Shown piece by piece: positions 54,242-62,501 of a stretch of DNA of 64,000 nt; positions within the stretch are counted from its first letter, which is position 1, and every line of letters begins with the position of its first letter. This DNA is from Symbiobacterium thermophilum IAM 14863. Lineage in GTDB: Bacteria; Bacillota; Sulfobacillia; Symbiobacteriales; Symbiobacteriaceae. A program made the position numbers and the translations under genes. The stretch lies in contig NC_006177.1 of the NCBI RefSeq assembly GCF_000009905.1, positions 620,001 to 684,000 on the forward strand, given 5' to 3'. Under the pieces are notes generated by a model that saw only the letters and a program-made list of their open reading frames with translations, ran no database searches and was not told the DNA's origin.

Positions 54242-55219
54242 ATGCCGATGCTGCCGATCCATCAGATCACCCTGCCGCTGCCCGGGGGCCCGGGTGCGGT
54301 GCACGTCTATGCGGTCCGCTCCGATCCGGTCACATTGATTGATACGGGGGTCAACACCCCCGATGCCCGCGCCGCCCTGGTCGACGGCCTGAAGCGGCTG
54401 GGGCTCCGGGTGCGGGACGTCCGGCGGGTGCTGCTCACCCATGCCCACGTGGACCACATCGGCCTCGCCGGCTGGGTGCAGGAAGAGTCCGGGGCGGAGG
54501 TCCACCTCCACCCGGAGGAGGCCGGGAAGGCCGAGGTTGCCCCTTGGTGGCAGGAGGCGCGCGACCGCATTCTGGCGGAGGCGGGCGTCGACCCGGAAGG
54601 GTTTGCCCTGATCGAGCGGTTCTGGCGTCTCAACCGCCAGTTGATCCTGCCCCTGCAGTCGTGGCGGCAGCTGGCCGACGGCCAGGTGTTTGCGTTCGAC
54701 GGCGGCCGGCTGGAGGCCGTTCACCTGCCCGGCCACGCCCTGGGGCACACGGGCTTCCTCGACCGGGAAGGCCGGCGGCTGGTGGGCGGCGACCACCTGC
54801 TGGACGGCATCACGCCCAACCCCATCCTGGAGCCGGTCCCGCCCGGCCATCCGGACGCGGTGCCGCATGCTCCCAACCGGGCCCTGACGCTGGGCCAGTT
54901 CCTGCGGTCGCTGGACCGCGCGGCCGGGCTGGACGTGGATGAGGTGCTGCCGGGGCACGGCCCGGTCATCACGGATCATCGCGCCGTGGGCGAGCGGTAC
55001 CGCGCGGCCCACGGCCGCCGGCTGGACAGCCTGCTGCAGCGGCTGCAGGAGGGGCGCAGCCCCTGGGAACTGACCCGGGAGGTCTACCCCCAGGTGAAGG
55101 GGTTCGATCACTTCCTCGCGCTGTCCGAGGTGCTGGCGCACCTGGACCTGCTGGTGGTGCAGGGGCGCGCCCTGTACACCCGCAAGGCCGGGTACGGCCG
55201 GTACCGGGCCGCGATCTAG
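54242..55219 (+). CDS. Metallo-beta-lactamase-fold hydrolase
   Basis: 325 residues. 'LLTHAHVDHIGLAGW' (HxHxDH), 'VHLPGHALGHTGFLD', 'VGGDHLLDGITPNP' and 'VLPGHGP' give the full metal site. The C-terminal 70 residues are helical, as in the LACTB2/GloB-like group active on thioesters or RNA. Position after fadF hints at acyl-thioester metabolism, but that is inference. ATG 54242 after GGGGAGGG. Confidence 0.85.
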   Translation: MPMLPIHQITLPLPGGPGAVHVYAVRSDPVTLIDTGVNTPDARAALVDGLKRLGLRVRDVRRVLLTHAHVDHIGLAGWVQEESGAEVHLHPEEAGKAEVAPWWQEARDRILAEAGVDPEGFALIERFWRLNRQLILPLQSWRQLADGQVFAFDGGRLEAVHLPGHALGHTGFLDREGRRLVGGDHLLDGITPNPILEPVPPGHPDAVPHAPNRALTLGQFLRSLDRAAGLDVDEVLPGHGPVITDHRAVGERYRAAHGRRLDSLLQRLQEGRSPWELTREVYPQVKGFDHFLALSEVLAHLDLLVVQGRALYTRKAGYGRYRAAI

Positions 55220-55261
55220 GGCCGCCTGTGCCGGCCCATGTCGACATCGAGGTGAGAGACG

Positions 55262-56026
55262 TTGGGTTCGGGATCCGCGACTGCCGCTTTGCAGGTGGCC
55301 GCAGCCGCCGGGGTCGTCCTGCTCCAGTCCGGGGCCGACGTGGCCCGGGTGGAGGACACCGTCTCCCGGATCCTCCGGGCGTACGGGGTGGGCGAGCCCG
55401 AGATCTACGCGACACCGACGGGCATCTTCATCAGCGTGGCCGACCAGGAGGCCACCGTGGTGCGGCGGGTGCGGAGCCGGACCATCGCCCTGGACCGGGT
55501 CAGCGCCGTGAACGCGCTGTCGCGGTCGCTCACGGCCGACCCGAAGGACCCGGCCGAGGCGCTGCGCCTGATTCGGGCGATCGGCGAGCAGCCGCCGCCC
55601 TTCCCCCGCTGGCTGGACGTCCCGGCCAGCGGCCTTGCCGCGGCGGCCTGCACGATGCTGGTGGGTGGCTCCCTGGCCGGGGTGCTGCCCGCCTTCCTCG
55701 CCAACCTGGTGGTGCAGGCCGGTGAGCGCATCTGTAGGTGGCTGGGGCTGCCCGATGCGGTCGCCGATCTGATCAGCGGGGCCAACGCCGTCTTCTGCGC
55801 GACCCTGCTTCACCGCTGGCTGGGCGTGCCGGTGGGCCCGGTGGTGGCCGGCGGGATCATGATCCTGGTGCCCGGCATCGCCTTCACCAACGCCCTGCGG
55901 GACGCGATCGCCGGCGATCTGGTGAGCGCCACGGCCCGGGGGCTGGAGGCCTTCGTCAAGGTCACCGCCCTCGCAGCCGGGGTGGGCGCCGCGCTGTATC
56001 TGGTCGGGGGAGGTGGGGTGCTGTGA
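55262..56026 (+). CDS. Threonine/serine exporter, N-terminal half (ThrE_1, YjjP-like)
   Basis: 254 residues. 'LLQSGADVARVEDTVSRILRAYG' and 'VYATPTGIFIS'-type sequence (here EIYATPTGIFISVAD) are the cytoplasmic signature of DUF1212/ThrE; five hydrophobic segments follow from residue 120, with 'GGIMILVPGIAFTNALRDAIAGDL'. It works with the next gene as a split amino-acid exporter. TTG 55262 lies 7 bp after GAGGTGA. The stop overlaps the partner's GTG start (GTGA). Confidence 0.86.
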   Translation: MGSGSATAALQVAAAAGVVLLQSGADVARVEDTVSRILRAYGVGEPEIYATPTGIFISVADQEATVVRRVRSRTIALDRVSAVNALSRSLTADPKDPAEALRLIRAIGEQPPPFPRWLDVPASGLAAAACTMLVGGSLAGVLPAFLANLVVQAGERICRWLGLPDAVADLISGANAVFCATLLHRWLGVPVGPVVAGGIMILVPGIAFTNALRDAIAGDLVSATARGLEAFVKVTALAAGVGAALYLVGGGGVL

Positions 56027-56436
56027 TCACCTATCCCTTCGCCTTCCTGACCTCGGCGGCCATCGCCGTCTCGTTCCGCTCGCCCCGCGGGGCCATCCTC
56101 TGGACCGGCCTCTGCGGCCTGGTGGGCTGGGCGGGCTTCGACCTGGCCCTGCGGGCCGGCGCCCCGGCCCCGGCCGCGGTGCTGCTCGGCGCGGTAACCC
56201 TGGGCACAGCCTCGGAGGTGCTGGCCCGCCGGCTGCACCAGCCGGCGATCCTCTTCGTCATCCCCGGCCTGTTCCCGCTGGTCCCCGGTATCATCGCCTA
56301 CCGGGGAATGCTGCTGCTGTCGCAGAGCCGGCTGGCGGAGGGGGCCTGGCAGCTGGCGCGGGCGCTGGCCATCGCGGGCATTCTGGCCGCCGGGCTGGCG
56401 ATCCCGCCGGTGTTGTTCCGGCGGTGGAGGCGGTGA
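56023..56436 (+). CDS. Threonine/serine exporter, C-terminal half (ThrE_2, YjjB-like)
   Basis: 137 residues, four hydrophobic segments, with 'ARRLHQPAILFVIPGLFPLVPGIIAYRGM' as the family block. It completes the exporter encoded by the preceding gene, with which it overlaps by 4 bp. In many bacteria the two halves are fused as ThrE. GTG 56023 after GGGGGAGGTGG. Confidence 0.86.
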   Translation: MITYPFAFLTSAAIAVSFRSPRGAILWTGLCGLVGWAGFDLALRAGAPAPAAVLLGAVTLGTASEVLARRLHQPAILFVIPGLFPLVPGIIAYRGMLLLSQSRLAEGAWQLARALAIAGILAAGLAIPPVLFRRWRR

Positions 56437-56569
56437 GCGCGTCGGCGCCGCTCTGCAGTGCGCTCCGCTGCGCCCGCGCCGTCCGCCTGCGGAGCTTGAA
56501 CGAAGCGGCCTGAGACGCAGACCGAAGTCGAGGCCCGGGTTCTGGGTGCTGACCGCGTTCGGGGTCTGC

Positions 56570-57363
56570 GCGCAGAATCTGAACCCATCTCCCGGGGGGA
56601 AGTACAGGTTTTGCGTGTCGACCCCCGTCCGGTGCGGAGTCTCCGCGCAGAACCTGAGGCGGTGTCCGGAGTTGCGGTTCAGGTTTTGCGCGTCTACCCC
56701 CGGGCGAAGCCGAGTTCCCGCGCAAAACCTGAAGCGGTGCCCCGAGGCGCGGTTCAGGTTCTGCGCGTCGACCCCCGGGCGAAGCCGAGTTCCCGCGCAA
56801 AATCTGAAGCGGTGCCCCGAGGCGCGGTTCAGGTTCTGCGCGTCGACCCCGCCTGATGCCGAGTTCCCGCGCAAAATCTGAAGCGGTGCCCCGAGGCGCG
56901 GCTCAGGTTTTGCGCGTCGACCCCGCCTGATGCCGAGTTCCCGCGCAAGATCTGAAGCGGTGCCCCGACGCGCGGTTCAGGTTTTGCGCGTCGACCCCCG
57001 GGCGAAGCCGAGTTCCCGCGCAAAATCTGAAGCGGTGCCCCGAGCCGCGGTTCAGGTTCTGCGCGTCTACCCCCGGGCGAAGCCGAGTTCCCGCGCAAAA
57101 TCTGAAGCGGTGCCCCGAGGCGCGGCTCAGGTTTTGCGCGTCGACCCCCGGGCGAAGCCGAGTTCCCGCGCAAAATCTGAAGCGGTGCCCCGAGGCGTGG
57201 TTCAGATTTTGCGCGTCGACCCCGTCGGGTGCCGAGTTCCCGCGCAAAACCTGAAGCGGTGTCCCGAGGCGCGGCTCAGGTTCTGCGCGTCGGTCCGCGC
57301 CTCGTGCGGAACTCCCGCGCAGAACCTGAAGCGGTCTCCGGAGTTGCGGTTCAGGTTCTGCGC
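56570..57363. repeat. Hairpin array 3: eleven tandem inverted-repeat units, period 74-75 bp
   Basis: Units begin at about 56570, 56645, 56720, 56795, 56869, 56943, 57018, 57093, 57168, 57242 and 57317. Each has arms GCGCAAAATCTGAA (or AACCTGAA) and TTCAGGTTTTGCGC around a 19-nt constant loop (GCGGTGCCCCGAGGCGCGG in the centre of the array), then a constant spacer of about 27 nt (GTCGACCCCCGGGCGAAGCC). In the unit at 57168 both arms read AAAATCTGAA/TTCAGATTTT, a fully paired variant. The end units (1, 2 and 11) are the most divergent. Mixed 74/75-bp steps break any frame. The flanks 56437-56569 and 57364-57576 hold nothing I recognise. Confidence 0.92.
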
Positions 57364-57576
57364 GTCGACCACCACCGGGCTATCCCCCTCGCCGTGAAAC
57401 CGGGGCCTGTGGCCAGGATTGGGCCTCAGCGCCCATTGCCGCGGCCTGCCCTTCTCTCGGGACGTGGCGAAGGCCAGGACGCCGGCGGCGCATCACCGGT
57501 CGGGCAGCGGTGGGAGGGGAGGGGCAGGAGGCCACCCGGTCCGGGTGGAAAGAATAAGTCCTCAGAGGTGAGTGCC

Positions 57577-57942
57577 ATGAAGCCTGAGGTGACCTTTTTC
57601 ACCTACCCCACGTGTACTTCGTGCAAGAAGGCCAAGCAGTTGCTTGACGAGAAGCCCGTAGAGGTGCACGAGCGCCGCTTCTTCAAGGAGAAGCCCACGC
57701 CCGAGGAGGTGCGCTGGCTGGCCGCCCGGCTCCCCGGGGGCGTGCGGGACCTCCTCTCGACCCGCAGCCGGCGCTACAAAGAGCTGGGGCTCGCGGAGCG
57801 GGAGCTGACCGACGACGAGCTGGTAGAGCTGCTGGCCGCCGAGCCGGGGCTCTGGCGGCGGCCGGTGGTCGTGCGCGGCGACCAGGTGGTGGTGGGCTAC
57901 GACCCCGCCAGCCTGGAGGAGCTTCTGCGCGTGGGGGAATGA
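57577..57942 (+). CDS. ArsC/Spx-family thioredoxin-fold protein
   Basis: 121 residues. 'FFTYPTCTSCKKAKQLL' has the CxxC of ArsC/Spx-like proteins, followed by 'ERRFFKEKPTPEEVRWLAARL' and 'LWRRPVVVRGDQVVVGYD'. It resembles YusI/ArsC-like reductases more than Spx because the linker to RNA polymerase is absent. A redox role is likely, the substrate unknown. ATG 57577 after GAGGTGA. glpP starts 13 bp after the stop. Confidence 0.84.
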   Translation: MKPEVTFFTYPTCTSCKKAKQLLDEKPVEVHERRFFKEKPTPEEVRWLAARLPGGVRDLLSTRSRRYKELGLAERELTDDELVELLAAEPGLWRRPVVVRGDQVVVGYDPASLEELLRVGE

Positions 57943-57955
57943 CGACGAAAGCGAG

Positions 57956-58597
57956 ATGATGGCCGTGGCGGAGCGGCGGCGCAGCGAGGGCGCGCAACGG
58001 CTCGCCGAGGCGCTGAGGGAGCACCCGGTGATCGCGTCGGTGCGGGACGAGCAGCGGCTGGACGAGGCCCTGCGGTCGCGCTGTCGCACCGTATTCCTGC
58101 TGTCCACCAGCCTGGGGCGGCTGGCGGAGGTGGGCGAGGCGGTGGCCGGGGCGGGCAAGCTGCTGTTCATCCACCTGGATTTCGTGGGCGGGCTCGGCCG
58201 GGACGAAGAGGCCGTCGAGTACCTCGCCCGGGTGGCGCGGCCGGTCGGACTGATCACCACCCGCACCAACCTCATCCAGACCGCCAGGCGGCTGGGGCTG
58301 ACGCCGCTGCAGCGGCTTTTTCTGCTGGACTCCCAGTCGCTGGCGACCGGCATCGAGGCGGCCCGCTCCAGCCGGGCCGAGGTGGTGGAGGTGCTGCCCG
58401 GCATCATCCCCCGGGCGGTGCAGGCCATCCGCAGCCAGCTGCCCGGCGCCCTGATCATCGCCGGCGGGCTGGTGCGCACCCCCAGGGAGGTGGGCCGGGC
58501 CCTGCAGGCCGGCGCATCCGGCGTTTCCACCAGCAGCGCGGACTTGTGGAACATGGAGCCCGCGGCGTTTGCCGTCGCCCTGGAGCAGGGGTCGTGA
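57956..58597 (+). CDS. glpP: Glycerol-3-phosphate-responsive antiterminator
   Basis: 213 residues. 'REHPVIASVRDEQRLDEAL', 'VFLLSTSLGRLAEV', 'LLFIHLDFVGGLGRDEEAVEYL', 'GLITTRTNLIQTARRLGL' and 'VEVLPGIIPRAVQAI' are the GlpP pattern. In Bacillus it binds glycerol-3-phosphate and mRNA leaders of glpFK and glpD to prevent termination. No glp gene or obvious leader is next to it in this window, so its targets lie elsewhere. ATG 57956. Confidence 0.9.
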   Translation: MMAVAERRRSEGAQRLAEALREHPVIASVRDEQRLDEALRSRCRTVFLLSTSLGRLAEVGEAVAGAGKLLFIHLDFVGGLGRDEEAVEYLARVARPVGLITTRTNLIQTARRLGLTPLQRLFLLDSQSLATGIEAARSSRAEVVEVLPGIIPRAVQAIRSQLPGALIIAGGLVRTPREVGRALQAGASGVSTSSADLWNMEPAAFAVALEQGS

Positions 58598-58667
58598 GCG
58601 CCCGGCCAGGCGCGCCCCGTGGCCCGGAGCCTCGGGAATGGGATCAGCCGAAACCGAATACGCCTGA

Positions 58668-58689
58668 GGCGGACCCCCTCGGGTCCGCC
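58668..58689 (+). terminator. Hairpin between glpP and the radical SAM gene
   Basis: GGCGGACCC, loop CCTC, GGGTCCGCC. No U-run; it lies 32 bp before the GTG of the next gene and could shape its leader. Confidence 0.45.
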
Positions 58690-58720
58690 AGCTATTGTGC
58701 AAACGGGAGGTCGTGTATTC

Positions 58721-59830
58721 GTGGGGGAGTGGGGATTCATCGCCGATCCCTGGGAGCCGCGGCGCGGCATGGAGGACGGCCGCTTCCGGCTCACCAGCGT
58801 GGAGATCACCGTGACCAACTGGTGCAACCTGCGCTGCCGCCACTGCGCGGTGGGCGAGTCGCTCATGGACCGGGACCCCGAGCGGCTGCCGCTGGACCTG
58901 ATCCTGCGGCGGCTGGACGAGGTGGAGGGGCTGACGACGCTGAGCCTCACCGGGGGCGAACTGAGCGGGTCGACCGAGGTGCTCCGCCGCTGGGTGGCGC
59001 CGCTCCTGCAGTACGCCAAGCGGCGCGGGCTGCAGACGCAGGTGAACACGAACCTGACCTTTGACCTGGGGCGGTATGAGGAGATCGCCCCGTGGGTGGA
59101 CGTCTTCCACATTACCTGGAACTACCGGGACGAGGCGCACTTCCACCGGATCGTGTGGGGGCACGGCAGCCGGGAGGTCTCACCGGAGGCGTCCAGGCGG
59201 CTCTTCCGGCGCATTATCGACAACGCCCGCGCCCTGGCCGCGCAGGGGCGCTTCGTCTCCGCGGAGACGATGATCAACGCCGAGACCGCCGACCATCTGG
59301 GGGCGATGAACCGGTTCCTGGCGGAGATCGGCTGCCGCAGGCACGAGGTCCACCCCATGTACGCGGTGGACTGGGCGTCCGACCTGCCGGTCCTGCCGCT
59401 GCCCGCCTTCCGGGAGGCCATCCGGCGGTTCCTCGCCGAGCGGGATCCGAACCTGTGGGTGCTCTTCGGCACCTTCCCCTTCCTGCCTTGCAGCCCGTTG
59501 CCGGAGGACCAGGACCTGCTCCGGGCGGTGGCCGCGGCGCCCAACGTGTCGGTGCGCAACTGCCCCGACGGCCGGAACCGGGTGAACGTGGACCTGTTCA
59601 CGGGGGCCGTCCGGGTGACGGACTTCGGCGGGATGGAGCCGCTGGGCAACGTCCGGACCGAACGGCTGGAGGACGCGTTCCGCCGCTGGCACGCGCACCC
59701 GCGGTTCCAGCGGCTCAACTGCCACTGCCCCGAGGTCGGATGCACCGGGCCCGACCTGCTGGTGGCCGAGATGTACTACCCGGAGGTGGACTTCCGCACC
59801 CGGCGGGCGGTCCTGCCCACGGGGGCGTGA
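58721..59830 (+). CDS. Radical SAM / CxCxxxxC-motif protein (YfkAB type)
   Basis: 369 residues. 'VTNWCNLRCRHCAVGE' is the CxxxCxxC cluster site, 'LSLTGGELSGSTEVL' the GGE motif, 'TQVNTNLTF' a further SAM-site block, and NCHCPEVGC near the end is the CxCxxxxC motif that defines this family. The reaction is unknown. The N-terminal 'EWGFIADPWEP' is family-typical. GTG 58721 lies 10 bp after GGGAGG. A strong hairpin terminator follows. Confidence 0.9.
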   Translation: MGEWGFIADPWEPRRGMEDGRFRLTSVEITVTNWCNLRCRHCAVGESLMDRDPERLPLDLILRRLDEVEGLTTLSLTGGELSGSTEVLRRWVAPLLQYAKRRGLQTQVNTNLTFDLGRYEEIAPWVDVFHITWNYRDEAHFHRIVWGHGSREVSPEASRRLFRRIIDNARALAAQGRFVSAETMINAETADHLGAMNRFLAEIGCRRHEVHPMYAVDWASDLPVLPLPAFREAIRRFLAERDPNLWVLFGTFPFLPCSPLPEDQDLLRAVAAAPNVSVRNCPDGRNRVNVDLFTGAVRVTDFGGMEPLGNVRTERLEDAFRRWHAHPRFQRLNCHCPEVGCTGPDLLVAEMYYPEVDFRTRRAVLPTGA

Positions 59831-59846
59831 TAGGTACCGGCAAAGC

Positions 59847-59881
59847 GGAGGCCGGGGGTTCGCACAGAACCCCCGGCCTCC
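59847..59881. terminator. Bidirectional terminator-like hairpin
   Basis: GGAGGCCGGGGGTTC, loop GCACA, GAACCCCCGGCCTCC: 15 perfect base pairs between the convergent radical SAM and Nudix genes. Confidence 0.8.
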
Positions 59882-59927
59882 TGCGCGCCGTCGACCCGGC
59901 GCGGTCTTCGGTTGGCCCTCCCCGCCG

Positions 59928-60371
59928 TCACCGGATGCGGTTCCGGGAGGGGTCGGGGAAGGCGTGATACTTCACCGTGCCGCCGTTGAGCCAGTGGCGC
60001 AGCGGCTCCAGCCAGGGGCGCCACCGGATGTACTGTTCCACCTCGGAGGTGGGCACCCACTTGACCCCGGAGATCTCCCCGGGGGCGGGCGAGAGGGAGC
60101 CCCCGATCAGCCTGGCCCCGAAAAAGAACTGGACGAGGTGTTCCTTCGCCTCCGCGTTCCGGAACTCGGTGATGAATGCGAGGTCGCCGATCTCCACCTC
60201 GAGCCCCGTTTCCTCCCGCACCTCCCGTGCCGCGGTCTCTGCCAGCAGTTCGCCGGGCTCCCAGTGGCCCTTGGGCAGCCCCCAGTGCCCGCGCCGGTTC
60301 CTTACCAGGAGGATGGCCCCTTCGTGCAGGACGAGGCCTCCGGCGGAGAGGTGCCTTCGCAAGTGCTGCAT
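59928..60371 (-). CDS. Nudix hydrolase
   Basis: 147 residues. The Nudix box is complete, GHWEPGELLAETAAREVREETGLEV (shown in two parts: GHWEPGELLAE and REVREETGLEV), near residues 35-60, preceded by 'NRRGHWGLPKG'. 'AEAKEHLVQFFFGARLIGG' suggests an NDP-X or (di)nucleoside polyphosphate substrate of the MutT/Ap4A type; it is not resolvable further. Start ATG 60371. Confidence 0.9.
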   Translation of the reverse strand: MQHLRRHLSAGGLVLHEGAILLVRNRRGHWGLPKGHWEPGELLAETAAREVREETGLEVEIGDLAFITEFRNAEAKEHLVQFFFGARLIGGSLSPAPGEISGVKWVPTSEVEQYIRWRPWLEPLRHWLNGGTVKYHAFPDPSRNRIR

Positions 60372-60460
60372 GGCCTACCGCTCCTATCCCTCGGGCCGTA
60401 TGTGCCCATGATACTACCCCGCCGCGGCGGGGGCAAGCCGGCGCGGCTGGCGGCGCCCGC

Positions 60461-62326
60461 CTACTGCGGCGTGCGGAACCGGGCGACCTGCTCCCGCATC
60501 TGCTGGGCCACGTGCTGCACCCGTTCCGCGGCAGTGGACACCTCCGCCCCCGCATCCGCCATGGCGGTGGCCGCACGGGAGGCTGCGGCCGCCGCATCGG
60601 CGTTCTCCCGGGCGACCTCTGTCACCTGCTCCAGCGAGGCGCAGACCTGCGCGGCCTGGGCGGCCATCTCCTCCGCCGCCGCGGAATTCTCCTCCGCCAC
60701 GGTGACGATGTTGGTGAAGAGCTCGTCCATCGACTGGAGCCGCTGCCGGGCGCTCTCGGCGACCCGGGCGATGTTCTCCACGCTGCGGGTCGTCTGCTCA
60801 GCCGCCTGCTGCAGCCGCTCCAGCGCCTGGCCGGCCTCCAGAGCCTGCCGGACGCCGGTCTCCACCTCGGCCAGGCCCGCTTCCATGGTCGCCGCGACCT
60901 CGGCGGTGAGGGACTGCACTGTCTGAATGAGCTGGGCGATCTCCGCGGCGGACCGGGACGCGCCCTCGGCCAGCCGGCGCACCTCGCCGGCCACCACGGC
61001 GAAGCCGCGGCCGTGCTCGCCTGCCCTCGCCGCCTCGATGGCTGCGTTCAGGGCCAGCAGGTTCGTTTGCTCAGCGATGTCGGAGATGGCGGTGTTGATG
61101 GCATCGATCTCCTCCGAGAGCGACGCCAGGCGGCGGACCTGCTCTGCAGTGCGTTCGGCGGCGTCCTTTACCCGGGTCATGCCGGCCGTCGACGCCTTCA
61201 CCGCCCGCGCCCCTTCCGCGGCGCTGCGGGCGCCTTCCAGGACGGTCTCCGCCTCCGCAGATGCGGTCCGGGCCATCTCGGTGGTCTCCCGGGTGACGGC
61301 GTGCAGGACCGAGACCGCCTGGTGGATCGCACCGGTGGTCTGCTCCGCCCCGGCCGACACCTGCCGGATCGCCTCCTGCAGCTGCTCCATGGTCTTCTGC
61401 ACCTCGGCGGTGGCCTCGGCCTGCCGGCTGCCGCCCGCGGCCACCTGCCCGATGCTGCCGGCCACCTCGTCCGCGGACCGGGTGGCCTGGGCCGCCACGG
61501 CGCCCAGGGAGGCCGAGGCGTCGCCCAGCGTGGCGGCGGACGCCGTCAGCTCCCCGATCAGGGTCCGGAGGGAGCCGAGCATCGTGTTCACCGCCCGGGT
61601 CAGGTCCGCCACCTCGTCGCTGCTCTGCACGGGCAGCTCGTCGACGGCCAGGTTGCCCCCCGCCACCTGCAGGGCGACCTCGGAGAGCTGGCGGATCGGC
61701 CTGGCCAGCGAGCGGGCAAGCGGGATCCCGATGGCAACCGACAGCACGACGCCCAGCGCGGCGATGGCCGCGCCGATCAGCCGGGCGGAGGCGGCCTGCC
61801 GCTGGGCCTCACGGGTCGCCTGTTCGGCCAGGACCTGCAGCCGCAGGGTCACCTTGCCGCTGAGGTCCACGATCTGTTCGGTGACCGGGATGACGTCATT
61901 CTTCAGGACGGCCGACGCCTGGGAAATCCAGCCCTCGTCCCGCAGGGCCATCATCTGCTGCAGCGCCTGGACGTACTGCCCGGCGAGGGCCTCGGCGTCT
62001 TCCAGGTGCTGCAGCACCACGGGGTCATCTGTGTGCGCGCGGATCTGTGCGATGTAAGCGGAGAAGTCATCGGCCGCGGTTTCGAACCCCTCCCGGTGCG
62101 CAGCGGAGGGGTCGAGCACGTACCCCCGCGCCGACGCGCTCATGCGGTGAACCGCGGCGTTCAGGGCCGTGGCCGCCTGGTGCGCGGGCTGGTAGTCCAG
62201 CACCACCTCGCCGTAGACCGCTTCCACCCGGTTGAGGGAAGCGAAGATGGCACCGGCTGCAACGCCGACGGTGATGGTGCCGATCAGGGAGAGGCCGATC
62301 AGTTTGGTGATGAGTGGCATGCGCAT
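60461..62326 (-). CDS. Methyl-accepting chemotaxis protein
   Basis: 621 residues. TM1 at about 8-30, an extracellular helical sensor (about 31-180, four-helix-bundle type, '[29 protein letters not shown]'), TM2 about 181-203 ([22 protein letters not shown]), a HAMP domain about 204-256, then the long signalling coiled coil whose hairpin tip is '[21 protein letters not shown]' and '[15 protein letters not shown]'. The ligand is unknown. ATG 62326 has only a weak GCGAAGCGG upstream; a second ATG lies two codons on. No che genes nearby. Confidence 0.92.
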   Translation of the reverse strand: MRMPLITKLIGLSLIGTITVGVAAGAIFASLNRVEAVYGEVVLDYQPAHQAATALNAAVHRMSASARGYVLDPSAAHREGFETAADDFSAYIAQIRAHTDDPVVLQHLEDAEALAGQYVQALQQMMALRDEGWISQASAVLKNDVIPVTEQIVDLSGKVTLRLQVLAEQATREAQRQAASARLIGAAIAALGVVLSVAIGIPLARSLARPIRQLSEVALQVAGGNLAVDELPVQSSDEVADLTRAVNTMLGSLRTLIGELTASAATLGDASASLGAVAAQATRSADEVAGSIGQVAAGGSRQAEATAEVQKTMEQLQEAIRQVSAGAEQTTGAIHQAVSVLHAVTRETTEMARTASAEAETVLEGARSAAEGARAVKASTAGMTRVKDAAERTAEQVRRLASLSEEIDAINTAISDIAEQTNLLALNAAIEAARAGEHGRGFAVVAGEVRRLAEGASRSAAEIAQLIQTVQSLTAEVAATMEAGLAEVETGVRQALEAGQALERLQQAAEQTTRSVENIARVAESARQRLQSMDELFTNIVTVAEENSAAAEEMAAQAAQVCASLEQVTEVARENADAAAAASRAATAMADAGAEVSTAAERVQHVAQQMREQVARFRTPQ

Positions 62327-62501
62327 CCGCTTCGCCCCGTCTTTCTGATGATATTTTCATATTTTAATCGTAGGTCCAGGGGGCATCGGTGTCAACCACA
62401 GATGCTAAGCAGGATTGACAGTTGACTAGGTGAAGGAACCTCGTCACCGAGGGCGAATTTGCTATAGATAAACGTTCAACCGTATTGAGGGAGTTGGGTG
62501 C

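Noticed and set aside
56546-57397. Repetitive protein encoded in array 3
   Set aside because: Unit steps of 74 and 75 bp shift the frame between copies, and open frames appear on both strands because of GC-rich sequence.
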